A stretch of 64,000 nucleotides of DNA from Streptomyces sp. NBC_00414 (GCF_036038375.1 NZ_CP107935.1:9796001-9860000), one strand, 5' to 3'. Counted from the stretch's first letter, positions 1-8,603 are shown. Numbers and translations: made by a program. Notes: generated by a model from the letters alone, not told the origin.

Positions 1-803
1 ACGGCGGACGGATCTTCGCCCAGCTCATGCACGGCGGGCGCGTCTCGCACCCCGACACCATGGGCTCGCAGCCGGTCGGCCCGTCGGCCGTGGCCGCCGT
101 CGGCGACGTGTTCACGCCGACGGGGCCCCAGCCCGCCCCCGCGCCCCGCGCACTGGAGACCTCGGAAGTGCCGGAACACGCCCGTTCCTACGGCGACGCG
201 GCTCGCCGGGCCGTGGACGCGGGATTCGACGGCGTGGAACTGCACGGCGCCAACGGATACCTGATCTCGCAGTTCCTCTCCACCAACGCCAACCTGCGTA
301 CCGATGTGTACGGAGGCTCCGTGGCGCACCGGATCAGGTTCGCCGTCGAGGCGGTGTCCGCGACCGTCGAGGCCGTCGGCGCGGCGCGCACCGGCATCCG
401 GCTATCCCCGGGCGGGACCTTCTGGGGCGTGGAGGAGGCGGAGGTCACGGAGCTGTACACCGCTCTGCTCGCGGAGTTGGCGCGGCTGGAGGTGGCGTAC
501 GTGCACATCGAGGCGACCACGGACGAAGAGGTGCTGGTGGCGCTCCGCCGCGCCTGGCCCGGCACCCTCGTCATGAACCCGGTCATGCCCATGGGTCCCA
601 AGCAGACCGGCCGGTCGGACGCCGATCACTGGCTCGGCCTGGGCGCGGACCTCATCAGCTTCGGCCGCGCCTTCCTCGCCAACCCCGACCTGGTGGAACG
701 CCTGCGCACCGGAGTTCCCATCGCCCCCGTCGACGAGGCGACCTTCTACCAGGGCGGCGACGCCGGATACCTGACCTACCCGGCGCACCAGTACAGCGCC
801 TGA
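1..803 (+). CDS. Old Yellow Enzyme family alkene reductase, 5' truncated
   Basis: FMN-dependent ene-reductase that reduces activated C=C bonds with NAD(P)H. The frame is open from base 3, so the start and the first roughly 100 residues lie outside the window. What remains has the family landmarks in order: QLMHGGRVSHP near the edge (the usual QLWHxGR segment), the substrate-anchoring His-Asn pair in LHGANGYL followed by RTDVYGGS, the FMN-phosphate segment SFGRAFLANPDL, and the closing FYQGGDAGYLTYP. The Met at base 27 is internal to a conserved block and is not a real start. Family assignment is firm; the physiological substrate is unknown. Confidence 0.93.
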   Translation, partial: GGRIFAQLMHGGRVSHPDTMGSQPVGPSAVAAVGDVFTPTGPQPAPAPRALETSEVPEHARSYGDAARRAVDAGFDGVELHGANGYLISQFLSTNANLRTDVYGGSVAHRIRFAVEAVSATVEAVGAARTGIRLSPGGTFWGVEEAEVTELYTALLAELARLEVAYVHIEATTDEEVLVALRRAWPGTLVMNPVMPMGPKQTGRSDADHWLGLGADLISFGRAFLANPDLVERLRTGVPIAPVDEATFYQGGDAGYLTYPAHQYSA

Positions 804-838
804 CACCGGCGGGGCACAGCGCCTGACACCGACGGGCG
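793..838 (+). repeat. 23-bp tandem duplication across the stop codon
   Basis: The segment ACAGCGCCTGACACCG occurs at 793 and again at 816, a period of 23 bases. The first copy contains the stop codon of the alkene reductase, so the second is a non-coding duplicate of the gene end. It probably arose by replication slippage. No function is evident. Confidence 0.7.
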
Positions 839-844
839 GAGTGG

Positions 845-1270
845 TCAGGCCGACGCGGCGGTCTCGGCGAGCTTCTGGAACTCGCCGAGGTCGTAGTTGG
901 CGAGCGCCGAGTCCAGGTTGGTCAGGGCGCCCAGGCGCTCGACGAAACCCTTCGGGTCGTACTCGATCTGCAGCGTGACGCGGCTCGACGTCTCGCTGAG
1001 GCGGTGGAACGTGACGACCCCCGCGTGGTGGACGCCCTCGACGGTGTGCCAGGCGATCCGCTCCTCGGGGACCACCTCGGCCAGTTCGGCGACGAAGTTC
1101 TTGTCCGCGCCGGGCAGGGACAGCTGCCAGGCGAAACGTCGTTCGTCCAGGGGCTCCACGAGTCGTACGTGGCTGAGGAAGGACGGCCACCTCGTCACAT
1201 CGCTCCACAGGGCCCATGTGACGGAAACAGGGGCTTGGATGTCGACGGTCTCCACCAGTGATGCGGACAC
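845..1270 (-). CDS. SRPBCC family protein (polyketide cyclase/dehydrase-like)
   Basis: A 141-residue protein with the START/SRPBCC helix-grip pattern: an N-terminal strand (VETVDIQAP), the VTWALWSDVTRWPSF helix region, alternating strands ending in TLQIEYDP, and a long C-terminal helix. These proteins form a hydrophobic cavity for a small ligand; the ligand here cannot be predicted. The start is GTG at 1270, preceded by an AAAGGTGG ribosome binding site. It converges on the alkene reductase. A second SRPBCC gene lies at 2879-3388. Confidence 0.85.
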   Translation of the reverse strand: MSASLVETVDIQAPVSVTWALWSDVTRWPSFLSHVRLVEPLDERRFAWQLSLPGADKNFVAELAEVVPEERIAWHTVEGVHHAGVVTFHRLSETSSRVTLQIEYDPKGFVERLGALTNLDSALANYDLGEFQKLAETAASA

Positions 1271-1544
1271 GGAGCCACCTTTCGTGGTCGGTTCGGCGCG
1301 GATCCGGATGGATCAGCAGGGCCCGGCTACCCGCGCACTCTCCTCCCACACGCGGCGGGCGCCCGGCCCGTTCCTCGGCCGCCCGAGCGGTGCACCCGGC
1401 GCCGTGCCCGCCGCCACTGCCCGAATTGCCCCAACTGCCCTGCGGACGGCCGGGCTTGGCGCAGGCCATGCGGGGTATCCGGGCGGGGTGTCGGGCTGCC
1501 CCGACGTACCGCACACCAGTCGCACACCACCTGTGGAGGACCTC

Positions 1545-2081
1545 ATGGCCGTGACGGACCCATCCGCCCCGACGATCCCCTCCGCCCCCAGGGACGCCCT
1601 GGGGGACCAGGTGGAACCGGAGGCACCGAGAGAGCAGGCGAACCGGCGCTGGAACGAGATCCTCCAGGAGACCCGGGTCGCCCAGACCGGCGTACAGATC
1701 CTCTTCGGCTTCCTGCTCAGCGTGGCCTTCACCCCCGGGTTCAAGGACCTCGGGACCATCGACCGGACGATCTACGTCGTCACCGTCGTCCTCGGAGCGG
1801 CGGCCACCGGGTCCCTCATCGCCCCGGTCTCGATCCACCGCTTCCTGTCCGGCCAGCGGATGAAGGACGAGCTGGTGGAGACCGCCCACCGGCTGATGAT
1901 GTTCGGAATGGTCCTGCTCGCCCTCACCATCGGCTCGACCCTGCTGCTCATCCTGCGCGTGGTTCTGCCGGGGCTGATAGCGGAGTTCCTCGTCGCCGGG
2001 GTGATGCTGTACTTCGCCCTGTGCTGGTACGCACTACCCCTCTGGCTGCGCCGCCGCTCGACACGCGACGATGCCGCCTGA
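1545..2081 (+). CDS. DUF6328 family membrane protein
   Basis: A 178-residue membrane protein. The frame is open far upstream, but ATG 1545 is the likely start because GGAGGA (1535-1540) sits four bases before it and the conserved block RWNEILQETRVAQTGVQILFGFL begins shortly after. About four hydrophobic segments follow: near residues 47-62, 73-95, 115-137 and 143-165. The family is common in actinobacteria and has no assigned function. It is six bases upstream of the PIG-L gene, so the two are probably cotranscribed. The 274 bases upstream (1271-1544) show no gene. Confidence 0.8.
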   Translation: MAVTDPSAPTIPSAPRDALGDQVEPEAPREQANRRWNEILQETRVAQTGVQILFGFLLSVAFTPGFKDLGTIDRTIYVVTVVLGAAATGSLIAPVSIHRFLSGQRMKDELVETAHRLMMFGMVLLALTIGSTLLLILRVVLPGLIAEFLVAGVMLYFALCWYALPLWLRRRSTRDDAA

Positions 2082-2087
2082 GGCCAC

Positions 2088-2849
2088 ATGACCGCACCGA
2101 GTGTGCTCGCGGTGTTCGCCCACCCGGACGACGAGTCCCTGTCAGCGGGCGGAACGCTCGCACGGCACGCCGCGGCGGGTGCTCGCGTCGCGGTCGTCAC
2201 CGCGACCTGGGCTCCCGGCACCAGGCGTGCCGCGGAACTCGCGGAAGCGCTCCGAATCCTCGGCGCCGGCACTCCACGGCTGCTCGGCCACGCCGACGCC
2301 CGTGTCCCCCGGTCGGCACCCGGCAGGGTCCGGTTCTGTGACGCGCCACTCGACGGGGCGGTGGGTGAACTGGTCGCGCATCTGCGGGAGTTCCGCCCGG
2401 AGGTCGTGGTCACCCATGACGCCTACGGCGGGTTGACCGGCCATCCGGACCATGTCCACACCCACCGAGTGACGATGCTCGCCGTCCAGGCGGCCGGCCT
2501 GGAGCGGCTCTACCCGGACGCGGGCGAGCCCTGGCGGCCGAGCGCCCTGTACCTGGCCACGCACCCGTACTCGGCGCTCCGGGTGTGGGGCGGACACCTG
2601 GCCCCCAGGGGCAGGACGATGCGCAGCGTGCCGGACGAGTGGATCACCGCGACCGTCGACGTCGGCCCCTGGCTGGAGCAGAAGGTGGCCGCTGTACTGG
2701 CTCACCGCACCGAGGTGGAAAGGGGAGCGGTCCCGGCGCTGATCGCCGGACTCTCGGCGGCCGACCGGGCGCGGCTGCTCTCCACCGAGTGGTACATCCG
2801 CCACGACCCCTGCTCCACCGCGGCCCCGCGGACAGAACTGACGACCTGA
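2088..2849 (+). CDS. PIG-L (LmbE-like) zinc-dependent deacetylase
   Basis: A 253-residue hydrolase of the MshB/LmbE family, which removes N-acetyl groups from glycosidic or related substrates. The metal-binding motif AHPDDES is at residues 11-17, with His12 and Asp15 as expected ligands. The third-ligand region GHPDHVHTH is near residue 120. The Rossmann-like order of strands is normal and the length is typical. True MshB acts on the mycothiol precursor; this is a generic family member and its substrate is not predictable. It probably shares an operon with the DUF6328 gene just upstream. Confidence 0.88.
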   Translation: MTAPSVLAVFAHPDDESLSAGGTLARHAAAGARVAVVTATWAPGTRRAAELAEALRILGAGTPRLLGHADARVPRSAPGRVRFCDAPLDGAVGELVAHLREFRPEVVVTHDAYGGLTGHPDHVHTHRVTMLAVQAAGLERLYPDAGEPWRPSALYLATHPYSALRVWGGHLAPRGRTMRSVPDEWITATVDVGPWLEQKVAAVLAHRTEVERGAVPALIAGLSAADRARLLSTEWYIRHDPCSTAAPRTELTT

Positions 2850-2878
2850 ACCGGACGCGGAGTGGCGGCGGGCGGTTG

Positions 2879-3388
2879 TCAGGAGTGTGACGGTGCTTCG
2901 AGTTCTCGTTTGAGGTTGTGCAGGGTTCTGTCCATGTTGCCGACCTGGAAGACGGCGAAGGTCTTGCCGCCGGTGGCCACGCGGTCGAAGGCGTTCGCCA
3001 CGAGTGTGGGCCAGGAGCGCCGGTCGTCGGTCCAGGTCTCCGTCACCCGCGTGCCGCCGCCCTCCGCCTCGAACCGGTACTCCCACGTGGCGATGGGCGC
3101 CTTGAGGCGCGGACGCCTGAGTCCGATCGCGTGGACGCGGAAGGCGAAGCGGCTGCCGGGATCCGCCGCGGTGACCGTGCAGCGGGTCGTCCAGCGAAAA
3201 CCGCGACGCTTGTTGTGTCCCTCGAAGACCATGCCGACATGAGCGGGCGCGTCCCCGCCCGGGATCGTCGCGCCGAGGTTCTCCGGGCTCCAGCGGCCCA
3301 TCTGTGAGAGCCGGCTGACCTGGTCGTACACCGTTGACGGTGCTGCCTCGACCAGGATGCTACGAGCGACGGTGAACGTGCGGGGCAT
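2879..3388 (-). CDS. SRPBCC family protein
   Basis: About 169 residues with the SRPBCC layout: an N-terminal strand (ARSILVEAAPSTVYDQVSRL), the GRWSPENL turn, repeated strands including WEYRFEAEGGGTRVTETW, and a C-terminal amphipathic helix (VGNMDRTLHNLKRELEA). Such proteins bind or process small hydrophobic molecules. I chose ATG 3388 because GGGAGAGA lies a suitable distance upstream; a GTG two codons earlier is possible. It is convergent with the PIG-L gene. Confidence 0.82.
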   Translation of the reverse strand: MPRTFTVARSILVEAAPSTVYDQVSRLSQMGRWSPENLGATIPGGDAPAHVGMVFEGHNKRRGFRWTTRCTVTAADPGSRFAFRVHAIGLRRPRLKAPIATWEYRFEAEGGGTRVTETWTDDRRSWPTLVANAFDRVATGGKTFAVFQVGNMDRTLHNLKRELEAPSHS

Positions 3389-3486
3389 GGGCACTCTCTC
3401 CCTGGGCGCAGAAGCTACTGGCGAGTCTACTGGTAAGTAAGGAGCGTACTCGGGGCTCGTTCGCCGATGGCGGGCGCGTCGGAGAG

Positions 3487-3990
3487 TCAGGTTCCGGAGC
3501 GGTCGGCGGAGATATGGAACTCCAGCTCGGGCCGGTCCCAGACCACGGCCGGCGGGGTCGCCGACGCGGTCCCTACGTGCACCGCGCCCACGCTGCGGTA
3601 GAAGCCCTCGGCGGGCGGATGCGACACCACGCGGACACGGTCGAGCCCTGCCGCGCGGGCCTCGGACTTCATGTGTGCGACGAGCAGCCGTCCGACCCCA
3701 CGCCCCTGCGCCTGGTCGGAGACGAACATCAGGTCGAGCTCCGGCGGGGCGAGGACGAGCGAGTAGAACCCGAGAACCTGGCTCTCGTGTCCGTTCATGG
3801 CGGCGACGGCCACGAAGACGCGGTGGGTCTCGATGTAGTCGGGGCCGACCCGGTAGCCCGCCACCATGGCCGCGTACTGGCCCTCGTAGGCGCGTGAGCC
3901 GCGTACGAGCCGCGTGAGCCGTTTGGCGTCCCGCGCGACGGCCCGCCGGACCGAGACCGGCCCACTCCCGCCTGTAATGCTCCTGTTCAT
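3487..3990 (-). CDS. GNAT family N-acetyltransferase
   Basis: A 167-residue acetyl-CoA-dependent acyltransferase. The acetyl-CoA pyrophosphate-binding signature is QGRGVGRLLVAHM, followed by the RVRVVSHPPAEGFYRSVGA segment typical of motif B. The substrate is unknown. The ATG at 3990 has no ribosome binding site; a TAATAC box ends seven bases upstream, so the transcript may be leaderless. The start codon lies in the loop of a perfect 14-bp inverted repeat, annotated separately, which may control expression. Confidence 0.85.
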   Translation of the reverse strand: MNRSITGGSGPVSVRRAVARDAKRLTRLVRGSRAYEGQYAAMVAGYRVGPDYIETHRVFVAVAAMNGHESQVLGFYSLVLAPPELDLMFVSDQAQGRGVGRLLVAHMKSEARAAGLDRVRVVSHPPAEGFYRSVGAVHVGTASATPPAVVWDRPELEFHISADRSGT

Positions 3991-4013
3991 TGGGTGAGTA
4001 TTACAGGCGGGAG
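3965..4013. promoter_or_regulatory. Perfect 14-bp inverted repeat enclosing the GNAT start codon
   Basis: CTCCCGCCTGTAAT at 3965-3978 is exactly complementary to ATTACAGGCGGGAG at 4000-4013, with a 21-base spacer. On the minus strand the upstream arm overlaps a TAATAC -10-like box and the spacer carries the ATG of the acetyltransferase. It could be an operator for a dimeric regulator or, if transcribed in full, a hairpin presenting the start codon. The repeat is certain; its role is inferred. Confidence 0.6.
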
Positions 4014-4053
4014 ATCGCCGTCTTCACAGCAGGCTTCAGAGCAGGAGGTCCCA

Positions 4054-4081
4054 GGGCCTCAGGCCTCAGGCCTCAGGTCTC
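4054..4081. repeat. 7-bp microsatellite AGGCCTC next to a gene end
   Basis: Four near-identical units of about seven bases (AGGCCTC, the last AGGTCTC) run directly into the stop codon of the acyl-CoA dehydrogenase on the minus strand. Copy-number change here could alter the gene end. No function is evident. Confidence 0.6.
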
Positions 4082-5273
4082 AGACGAACGCGCTCTCGCC
4101 CGTGACCGCCTTCCCGACGATGAGCGTGTTCATCTCCCGGGTCCCCTCGAAGGAGTAGATGGCCTCCGCGTCCGCGAAGAAGCGGGCGACGTCGTAGTCC
4201 AGCACGATTCCGTTGCCGCCGAAGATCTCCCGGGCCCAGCCGACGACCTCACGCATGCGTGCCGTGACATGGGCCTTGGCCAGCGACGAGTGTTCGTCCT
4301 TGAACACGCCCGAGTCCTGCAGCCGCGCGAGCTGCAGCAGCATGCCCCAGCACGCGGTGATGTTGCCGAGGCTCTTGACCAGCAGGTCCTGTACGAGCTG
4401 GAAACCGGCGAGCGGCCGGCCGAACTGCTCGCGCTCGGTGGCATAGGCGAGCGCCAGCTCGTACGCGCCGATCATCACGCCCAGGGCCTGCCAGGCGACC
4501 CCGCTGCGGGTGGCGCGCAGGACCTCCGCGACGTCACGGAAGGACGAGACGTTCTGCAGCCGGTCGGTCTCCGGCACCCTGACATCGGTCAGCGTGATGT
4601 CCGCGTTCTCGACGATCCGCAGGGAGATCTTGTTCGCGATCTTCTCCGTGACGAAGCCCGGCGTGCCCTTGGCGACCATGAATCCCTTGACCTGGTCGTC
4701 CGCGAGGTCCCGCGCCCAGACCACGATGTGGTCGGCGAAGGTGGCGTTGCCGATCCAGCGCTTGGCGCCGTTGAGGACCCAGGTGTCGCCCTGCCGCTCG
4801 GCGGTGGTGCCCATACCGGCCGCCACGTCGGATCCGTCGAGCGGTTCCGTGAGGGCGAAGGCCCCGATCGTGTCCATGGTGGCCATGCCCGGCAGCCAGC
4901 GGTCCCGCTGCTCCTGGCTGCCGCCGGCGTGGACGGAGTACATGGCCAGTCCGCTGTGCACGCCGAAGAACGTGGCGACGGACGCGTCCACCCGGCTCAT
5001 CTCCAGTGCCATCATGCCGGTCAGCAGGTGGCTCACCGCGGGACGGTGCTCGCCGTAGCCCTCGTACGCCAGCCCGACCAGGCCGCTCTCCCGGAACCTT
5101 GTGATCAGCTCGGTGGGGAAGGTGCCCGCGGCCCAGTTCTCGTTCACCAGCGGCTTGACCTCGTCGCGCATGAAGGCTCGCGTCTTCAGCAGAAGCTTGC
5201 GCTCCTCGTCCGACAGCGCGGCCTCGAAGTCGTAGAAGTCGGCGACGATCCCGTCATCCATGGAAGATCTCAT
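4080..5273 (-). CDS. Acyl-CoA dehydrogenase, glutaryl-CoA-dehydrogenase-like branch
   Basis: A 397-residue FAD enzyme that oxidises an acyl-CoA at the alpha-beta bond and passes electrons to electron-transferring flavoprotein. An N-terminal helical domain is followed by the FAD/substrate segment FALTEPLDGSDVAAG, the RIGNA-type block KRWIGNATFADHIV, and the C-terminal IFGGNGIV and SFEGTREMNTLIVGKAVTG. Glu376 in SFEGT aligns with the catalytic base. The EGT and GKAVTG pattern resembles glutaryl-CoA dehydrogenases, but the substrate is not proven. Start: ATG 5273, chosen for the GAAGAAGG site five bases upstream over a Met 12 codons earlier. Confidence 0.88.
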   Translation of the reverse strand: MRSSMDDGIVADFYDFEAALSDEERKLLLKTRAFMRDEVKPLVNENWAAGTFPTELITRFRESGLVGLAYEGYGEHRPAVSHLLTGMMALEMSRVDASVATFFGVHSGLAMYSVHAGGSQEQRDRWLPGMATMDTIGAFALTEPLDGSDVAAGMGTTAERQGDTWVLNGAKRWIGNATFADHIVVWARDLADDQVKGFMVAKGTPGFVTEKIANKISLRIVENADITLTDVRVPETDRLQNVSSFRDVAEVLRATRSGVAWQALGVMIGAYELALAYATEREQFGRPLAGFQLVQDLLVKSLGNITACWGMLLQLARLQDSGVFKDEHSSLAKAHVTARMREVVGWAREIFGGNGIVLDYDVARFFADAEAIYSFEGTREMNTLIVGKAVTGESAFV

Positions 5274-5352
5274 AGCGGCCTTCTTCCACGCTTTCCTTGC
5301 AGGATGCACGGGAATTCGGCGAACGGGTGAACCGCCACCGCGCGGGAGCGGT

Positions 5353-6393
5353 TCAGCCTGCCCGGCAGAACGGCTTCCTGCCCATGGCGGACTCGATGCC
5401 GCCGAGGATCAGCTTCCGGAACTGTTCGGCGCCGGGGTACGAGCCGTCCGTCGAGAAGGCCTTGGCGTCATGGCCGAGGGTGGTGAGCCAGGCACGTCCG
5501 CCGTCGTAGTACTGGCACCAGGCGACCGGGTGGTTCCCGCCATGACCGGGGTGCCCCTGGTTGCCCGTGACGCCCTCGGCGAGCGTGGACTCGTCGACGG
5601 TGGCCAGGACGCGGACCCTCGAAGGGGCCGGGACGAGGTTGTACCACTCGTCGGTGAAGTCCCAGTGCGCCGGCAGACCGGAGGTGGAGGAGTCGCGCCG
5701 GTTCTGTACGTCGACTCTGCCGCGTTGCTCGGGCCCGTGGTCGTAGAAGTTGGCGCCGCCCAACAGGCCTTCGTACCAGGGCCAGTTGTACTCCGTGCCG
5801 AAGGCGTTGTGGATCCCGGCGAAGCCACCGCCGCCGCGGATGTACTGGCGCAGGGAGGTCTGCGCGGCGTCGTCGAGGGTGTCGCGGCTGGTCGAGTAGA
5901 AGACGACCGCGTTGTACCGGAAGAGCCTTGCGGGCGAGGAGAGTTGGGTGACGTCCTCGGTCCAGTCGACGGTGAAGTCGTGTTCGGCGCCCATCTTGAC
6001 CAGAGCGTTCTGTACGACGTTGGTGTCGGCGAGCGCCGGGTTGAGTCCGGCGCCGAGTGCGGGACCGAGGTTCGCGTGACGGGGTCCCGCGGTCCGGGTG
6101 TAGAGAAGCACCCGATAGCCGTCGGTGGCCGGGGAGAAGTTGCCCCAGTCGTGGTAGCACCTGGCACTCGCACCACGGCACACCCCGTAGTCCGGATCGC
6201 CCAACTCCTCTGCCCCCTGCGCTCCTTGGGTCGTTCGGGCTCCGACTCCCGCCGGTCCGCGCTCGCCCCGCCCGGCCGCCTCGTACTGAAGGCCGAAGAA
6301 GGCCGCCAGGGCGACAAGGAGGGTGCTGCTGACGGCGGCCAGGACGACCACCGTCAAACGTGCAGTACGTGCCGAACGTGTCCCGGACGTCAT
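5353..6393 (-). CDS. ThuA-like domain protein, membrane-anchored or secreted
   Basis: A 346-residue protein with an N-terminal hydrophobic segment (about residues 12-32) that acts as signal or anchor. The remainder is a ThuA/trehalose-utilisation-like, class-I amidotransferase-type fold: RVLLYTRTAG, the YNAVVFYSTSRDTLD strand-turn, the GGGGFAGIHNAFGTEYNWPWYEGLLGG block, and GRAWLTTLGHDAKAF near the end. ThuA domains are often linked to sugar metabolism or glycan processing outside the cell. The gene follows the PQQ-propeller gene by 26 bases, so the two are likely one transcript and probably work on the same extracellular substrate. Confidence 0.85.
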   Translation of the reverse strand: MTSGTRSARTARLTVVVLAAVSSTLLVALAAFFGLQYEAAGRGERGPAGVGARTTQGAQGAEELGDPDYGVCRGASARCYHDWGNFSPATDGYRVLLYTRTAGPRHANLGPALGAGLNPALADTNVVQNALVKMGAEHDFTVDWTEDVTQLSSPARLFRYNAVVFYSTSRDTLDDAAQTSLRQYIRGGGGFAGIHNAFGTEYNWPWYEGLLGGANFYDHGPEQRGRVDVQNRRDSSTSGLPAHWDFTDEWYNLVPAPSRVRVLATVDESTLAEGVTGNQGHPGHGGNHPVAWCQYYDGGRAWLTTLGHDAKAFSTDGSYPGAEQFRKLILGGIESAMGRKPFCRAG

Positions 6394-6419
6394 GACAGTC
6401 TGCCCTCTCACTCGCCCTC

Positions 6420-8603
6420 TCACCGGACGACGACCTTGCCGGTGGACTGGGGGAAGACCGGGTCGTTGTAGAAGTACTCCCCGGGCTTGCCGAAGGTGTA
6501 CGTGTACGACTGGCCCGGCATCAGCAGCCCGGTGTCGAACTCCGCGTCGAAGAAGGCGACCGCGCCGTGTGCCTGGGCGTTGTCGGCGGGATTGGTGAAG
6601 GTGACGGTGGTGCCGGCGGGGACCGTCAGGTGCTGGGGCGCCATGGCGTTCTGGGCGACCGTGTTCTCGGTCGCGCCGGGTGCGCCCGTGGCAGCGCTCC
6701 AGACCCGCCCCAGGGTGACGGTGTTGCGGGCCGCCGCGCCGGTCACGGCGGCGGTGCGGATCTGGTTGCGGCGGGAGGGTGGGGTGGGCGCCGGAGCCTG
6801 GCCGACCCCGCCGCCGAGCTTGAACGCCCAGAGGTGGTCGCCCCGGGGGATGTCGGGGAAGGGGAGCCCGTTCCCACCGGCGAGCACGGCTATGTACTGC
6901 TCGCCGTCGATCTCGTAACTGACAGGGACGGTGTTGACCCCGGCGCCGCACTGCCAGGTCCACAGAGTCCTGCCGTCGGTGTCGTCCATCGCTTCGAGCA
7001 CGCCGTCCGGGCGGCCCTGGAAGAGGACTCGTCCGGCGGTGGTGAGGACGCCGTTGCCGTGGGCCAGCGACCAGGGGCCCTCCTTGCGCCAGGCGACCGT
7101 GTTGGTGCGGGGGTCCATCGCGACGAGCCCGCCGCCGAACAGTTCGCCGAGGGGTCTGGCCGTGTTGACCCGGCCGCCGCGGGTGTTGGAGTAGGAGGAG
7201 TTGACGAGCCCGTAGCCGACATAGACGTATCCGGTCCTCGGGCTGAAGGAGGGGAAACCCCAGTCGGCGCCGCCGCCCGCGCCGGGGAAGATGATGGTGG
7301 CCCGGTCCCAGAAGACCTCGTACAGGCCGCCGGTCGGATAGAAGGGCACCGGCCGGGTCGTCTTGTCCAGCTCCGGATACGGGGACACGAACGGCTCGCC
7401 GCCGGGGAACGGCTGGGTCGGTGAGGTCTTCTGCAGGGTGTGCTGGGGGACCGGCCGCTCCTCCATGCCGTGCACGGCCTCACCCGTGCGGCGGTCGAGG
7501 ATGTAGTACCAGCAGGTCTTCGAGCCGTAGACGACGACCTTGCGCTTCCTGCCGTCGACGATGAGGTCGGCGAGCACCGGCGCCATGACGTTGTCGGCGT
7601 CCCAGATGTCGTGGTGGACGGACTGGAAGTGCCAGCGCCGCTTGCCGGTCTTGGCGTCGATGGCGACGATCGAGTTGGCGAAGAGGTTGTCGCCGCCGCG
7701 CGAGGATCCGTCCGTACGGGGATAAGGGTTGCCGAACGTCCAGTAGACCAGGCCGAGTTCGGGGTCGACGGCCGGGTGTATCCACGGGACCGCGCCACCG
7801 GTCTTCCAGGAGTCGCCCTCCCAGGTGTCATGTCCGTACTCCCCGGGGCCGGGCGGGCCCCAGAAGGTCCACCGGACGTCGCCGGTCTTGGCGTCGAGCG
7901 CGTACCCGCGTCCGCGGGCCCCGGCGGTCGAGCCCTCCGTGCCGATGTAGACCAGGCCGTCCCAGTGCACGACCGCGCCCGCGAGGCCGCCGCTGTTGCC
8001 GCCGCACTGACCGCTGTCGTTGTCGCAGCCGTCGTCGCCGCCGTTGTCGTCGACGATCAGTGGTTTCTGCCAGACGATCGCGCCGGTCTTCTTGTCGAGG
8101 GCGTACACGATGTTGGCGCCGGAGATGGTGAAGACCTTGCCCTCGGCGACGGCGACGCCGCGCATGTTGGTGGTCTCGGTGCCGAGGCTCGTCCGCCAGA
8201 TCACCTCACCGGTCCTGCCGTCGATCGCGAAGACGTTCTGCTGGGTGGTCTCGACGTACAGCACACCGTTCTGCACGACGATCGTGCACTGCTGGTACGC
8301 GCCGGTGGAGCCGCCCTCCAGGTTGACGTGCCAGGCGCCGCCGAGCCGCTTGATGTTCCGCGGGGTGATGTCCTGGAGTGTGGAGTGGTTCTGGTTGCCG
8401 TGGTTGCCGCCCACCTTGGGCCAGTCGGCGCCGGTGGTGCCCAGCGCGGCCGACTGCGGGGGCACCGGGAGCGCGAGGCCGGGGGACGCGTTCGCCGCGC
8501 CGCTCGGGGCGCTGCCGGAGGCCGCTTCCGCGGTGGACGCCAGGGTGGAGACGCCGGCCGCGCTGCCCGCCGCGGCCGTCAGGAGGAAGGTCCGTCTTTC
8601 CAT
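6420..8603 (-). CDS. Tat-exported PQQ-type beta-propeller dehydrogenase with C-terminal cupredoxin-like domain
   Basis: A 727-residue protein. A twin-arginine signal (RR at residues 3-4, hydrophobic core TFLLTAAAG) is followed by tryptophan-docking propeller repeats such as VFAIDGRTGEVIW, VYALDKKTGAIVW, GYALDAKTGDVRW and VAMDPRTNTVAW, typical of PQQ-dependent alcohol or sugar dehydrogenases. From about residue 640 there is a plastocyanin-like domain (VPAGTTVTFTNPADNAQAH, PGQSYTYTFGKPGEYFY). His679 is kept, but the positions of the copper ligands Cys, His and Met are Asp714, Phe717 and Ser720, so a type-1 copper site cannot form. Such enzymes usually pass electrons to a haem or copper partner; how this one would do so is unclear. 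No pqq genes are visible nearby. Confidence 0.87.
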   Translation of the reverse strand: MERRTFLLTAAAGSAAGVSTLASTAEAASGSAPSGAANASPGLALPVPPQSAALGTTGADWPKVGGNHGNQNHSTLQDITPRNIKRLGGAWHVNLEGGSTGAYQQCTIVVQNGVLYVETTQQNVFAIDGRTGEVIWRTSLGTETTNMRGVAVAEGKVFTISGANIVYALDKKTGAIVWQKPLIVDDNGGDDGCDNDSGQCGGNSGGLAGAVVHWDGLVYIGTEGSTAGARGRGYALDAKTGDVRWTFWGPPGPGEYGHDTWEGDSWKTGGAVPWIHPAVDPELGLVYWTFGNPYPRTDGSSRGGDNLFANSIVAIDAKTGKRRWHFQSVHHDIWDADNVMAPVLADLIVDGRKRKVVVYGSKTCWYYILDRRTGEAVHGMEERPVPQHTLQKTSPTQPFPGGEPFVSPYPELDKTTRPVPFYPTGGLYEVFWDRATIIFPGAGGGADWGFPSFSPRTGYVYVGYGLVNSSYSNTRGGRVNTARPLGELFGGGLVAMDPRTNTVAWRKEGPWSLAHGNGVLTTAGRVLFQGRPDGVLEAMDDTDGRTLWTWQCGAGVNTVPVSYEIDGEQYIAVLAGGNGLPFPDIPRGDHLWAFKLGGGVGQAPAPTPPSRRNQIRTAAVTGAAARNTVTLGRVWSAATGAPGATENTVAQNAMAPQHLTVPAGTTVTFTNPADNAQAHGAVAFFDAEFDTGLLMPGQSYTYTFGKPGEYFYNDPVFPQSTGKVVVR

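Noticed and set aside
3990..5330. A 446-codon plus-strand open frame
   Set aside because: It is antisense to a complete acyl-CoA dehydrogenase with conserved active site and has no recognisable motif.
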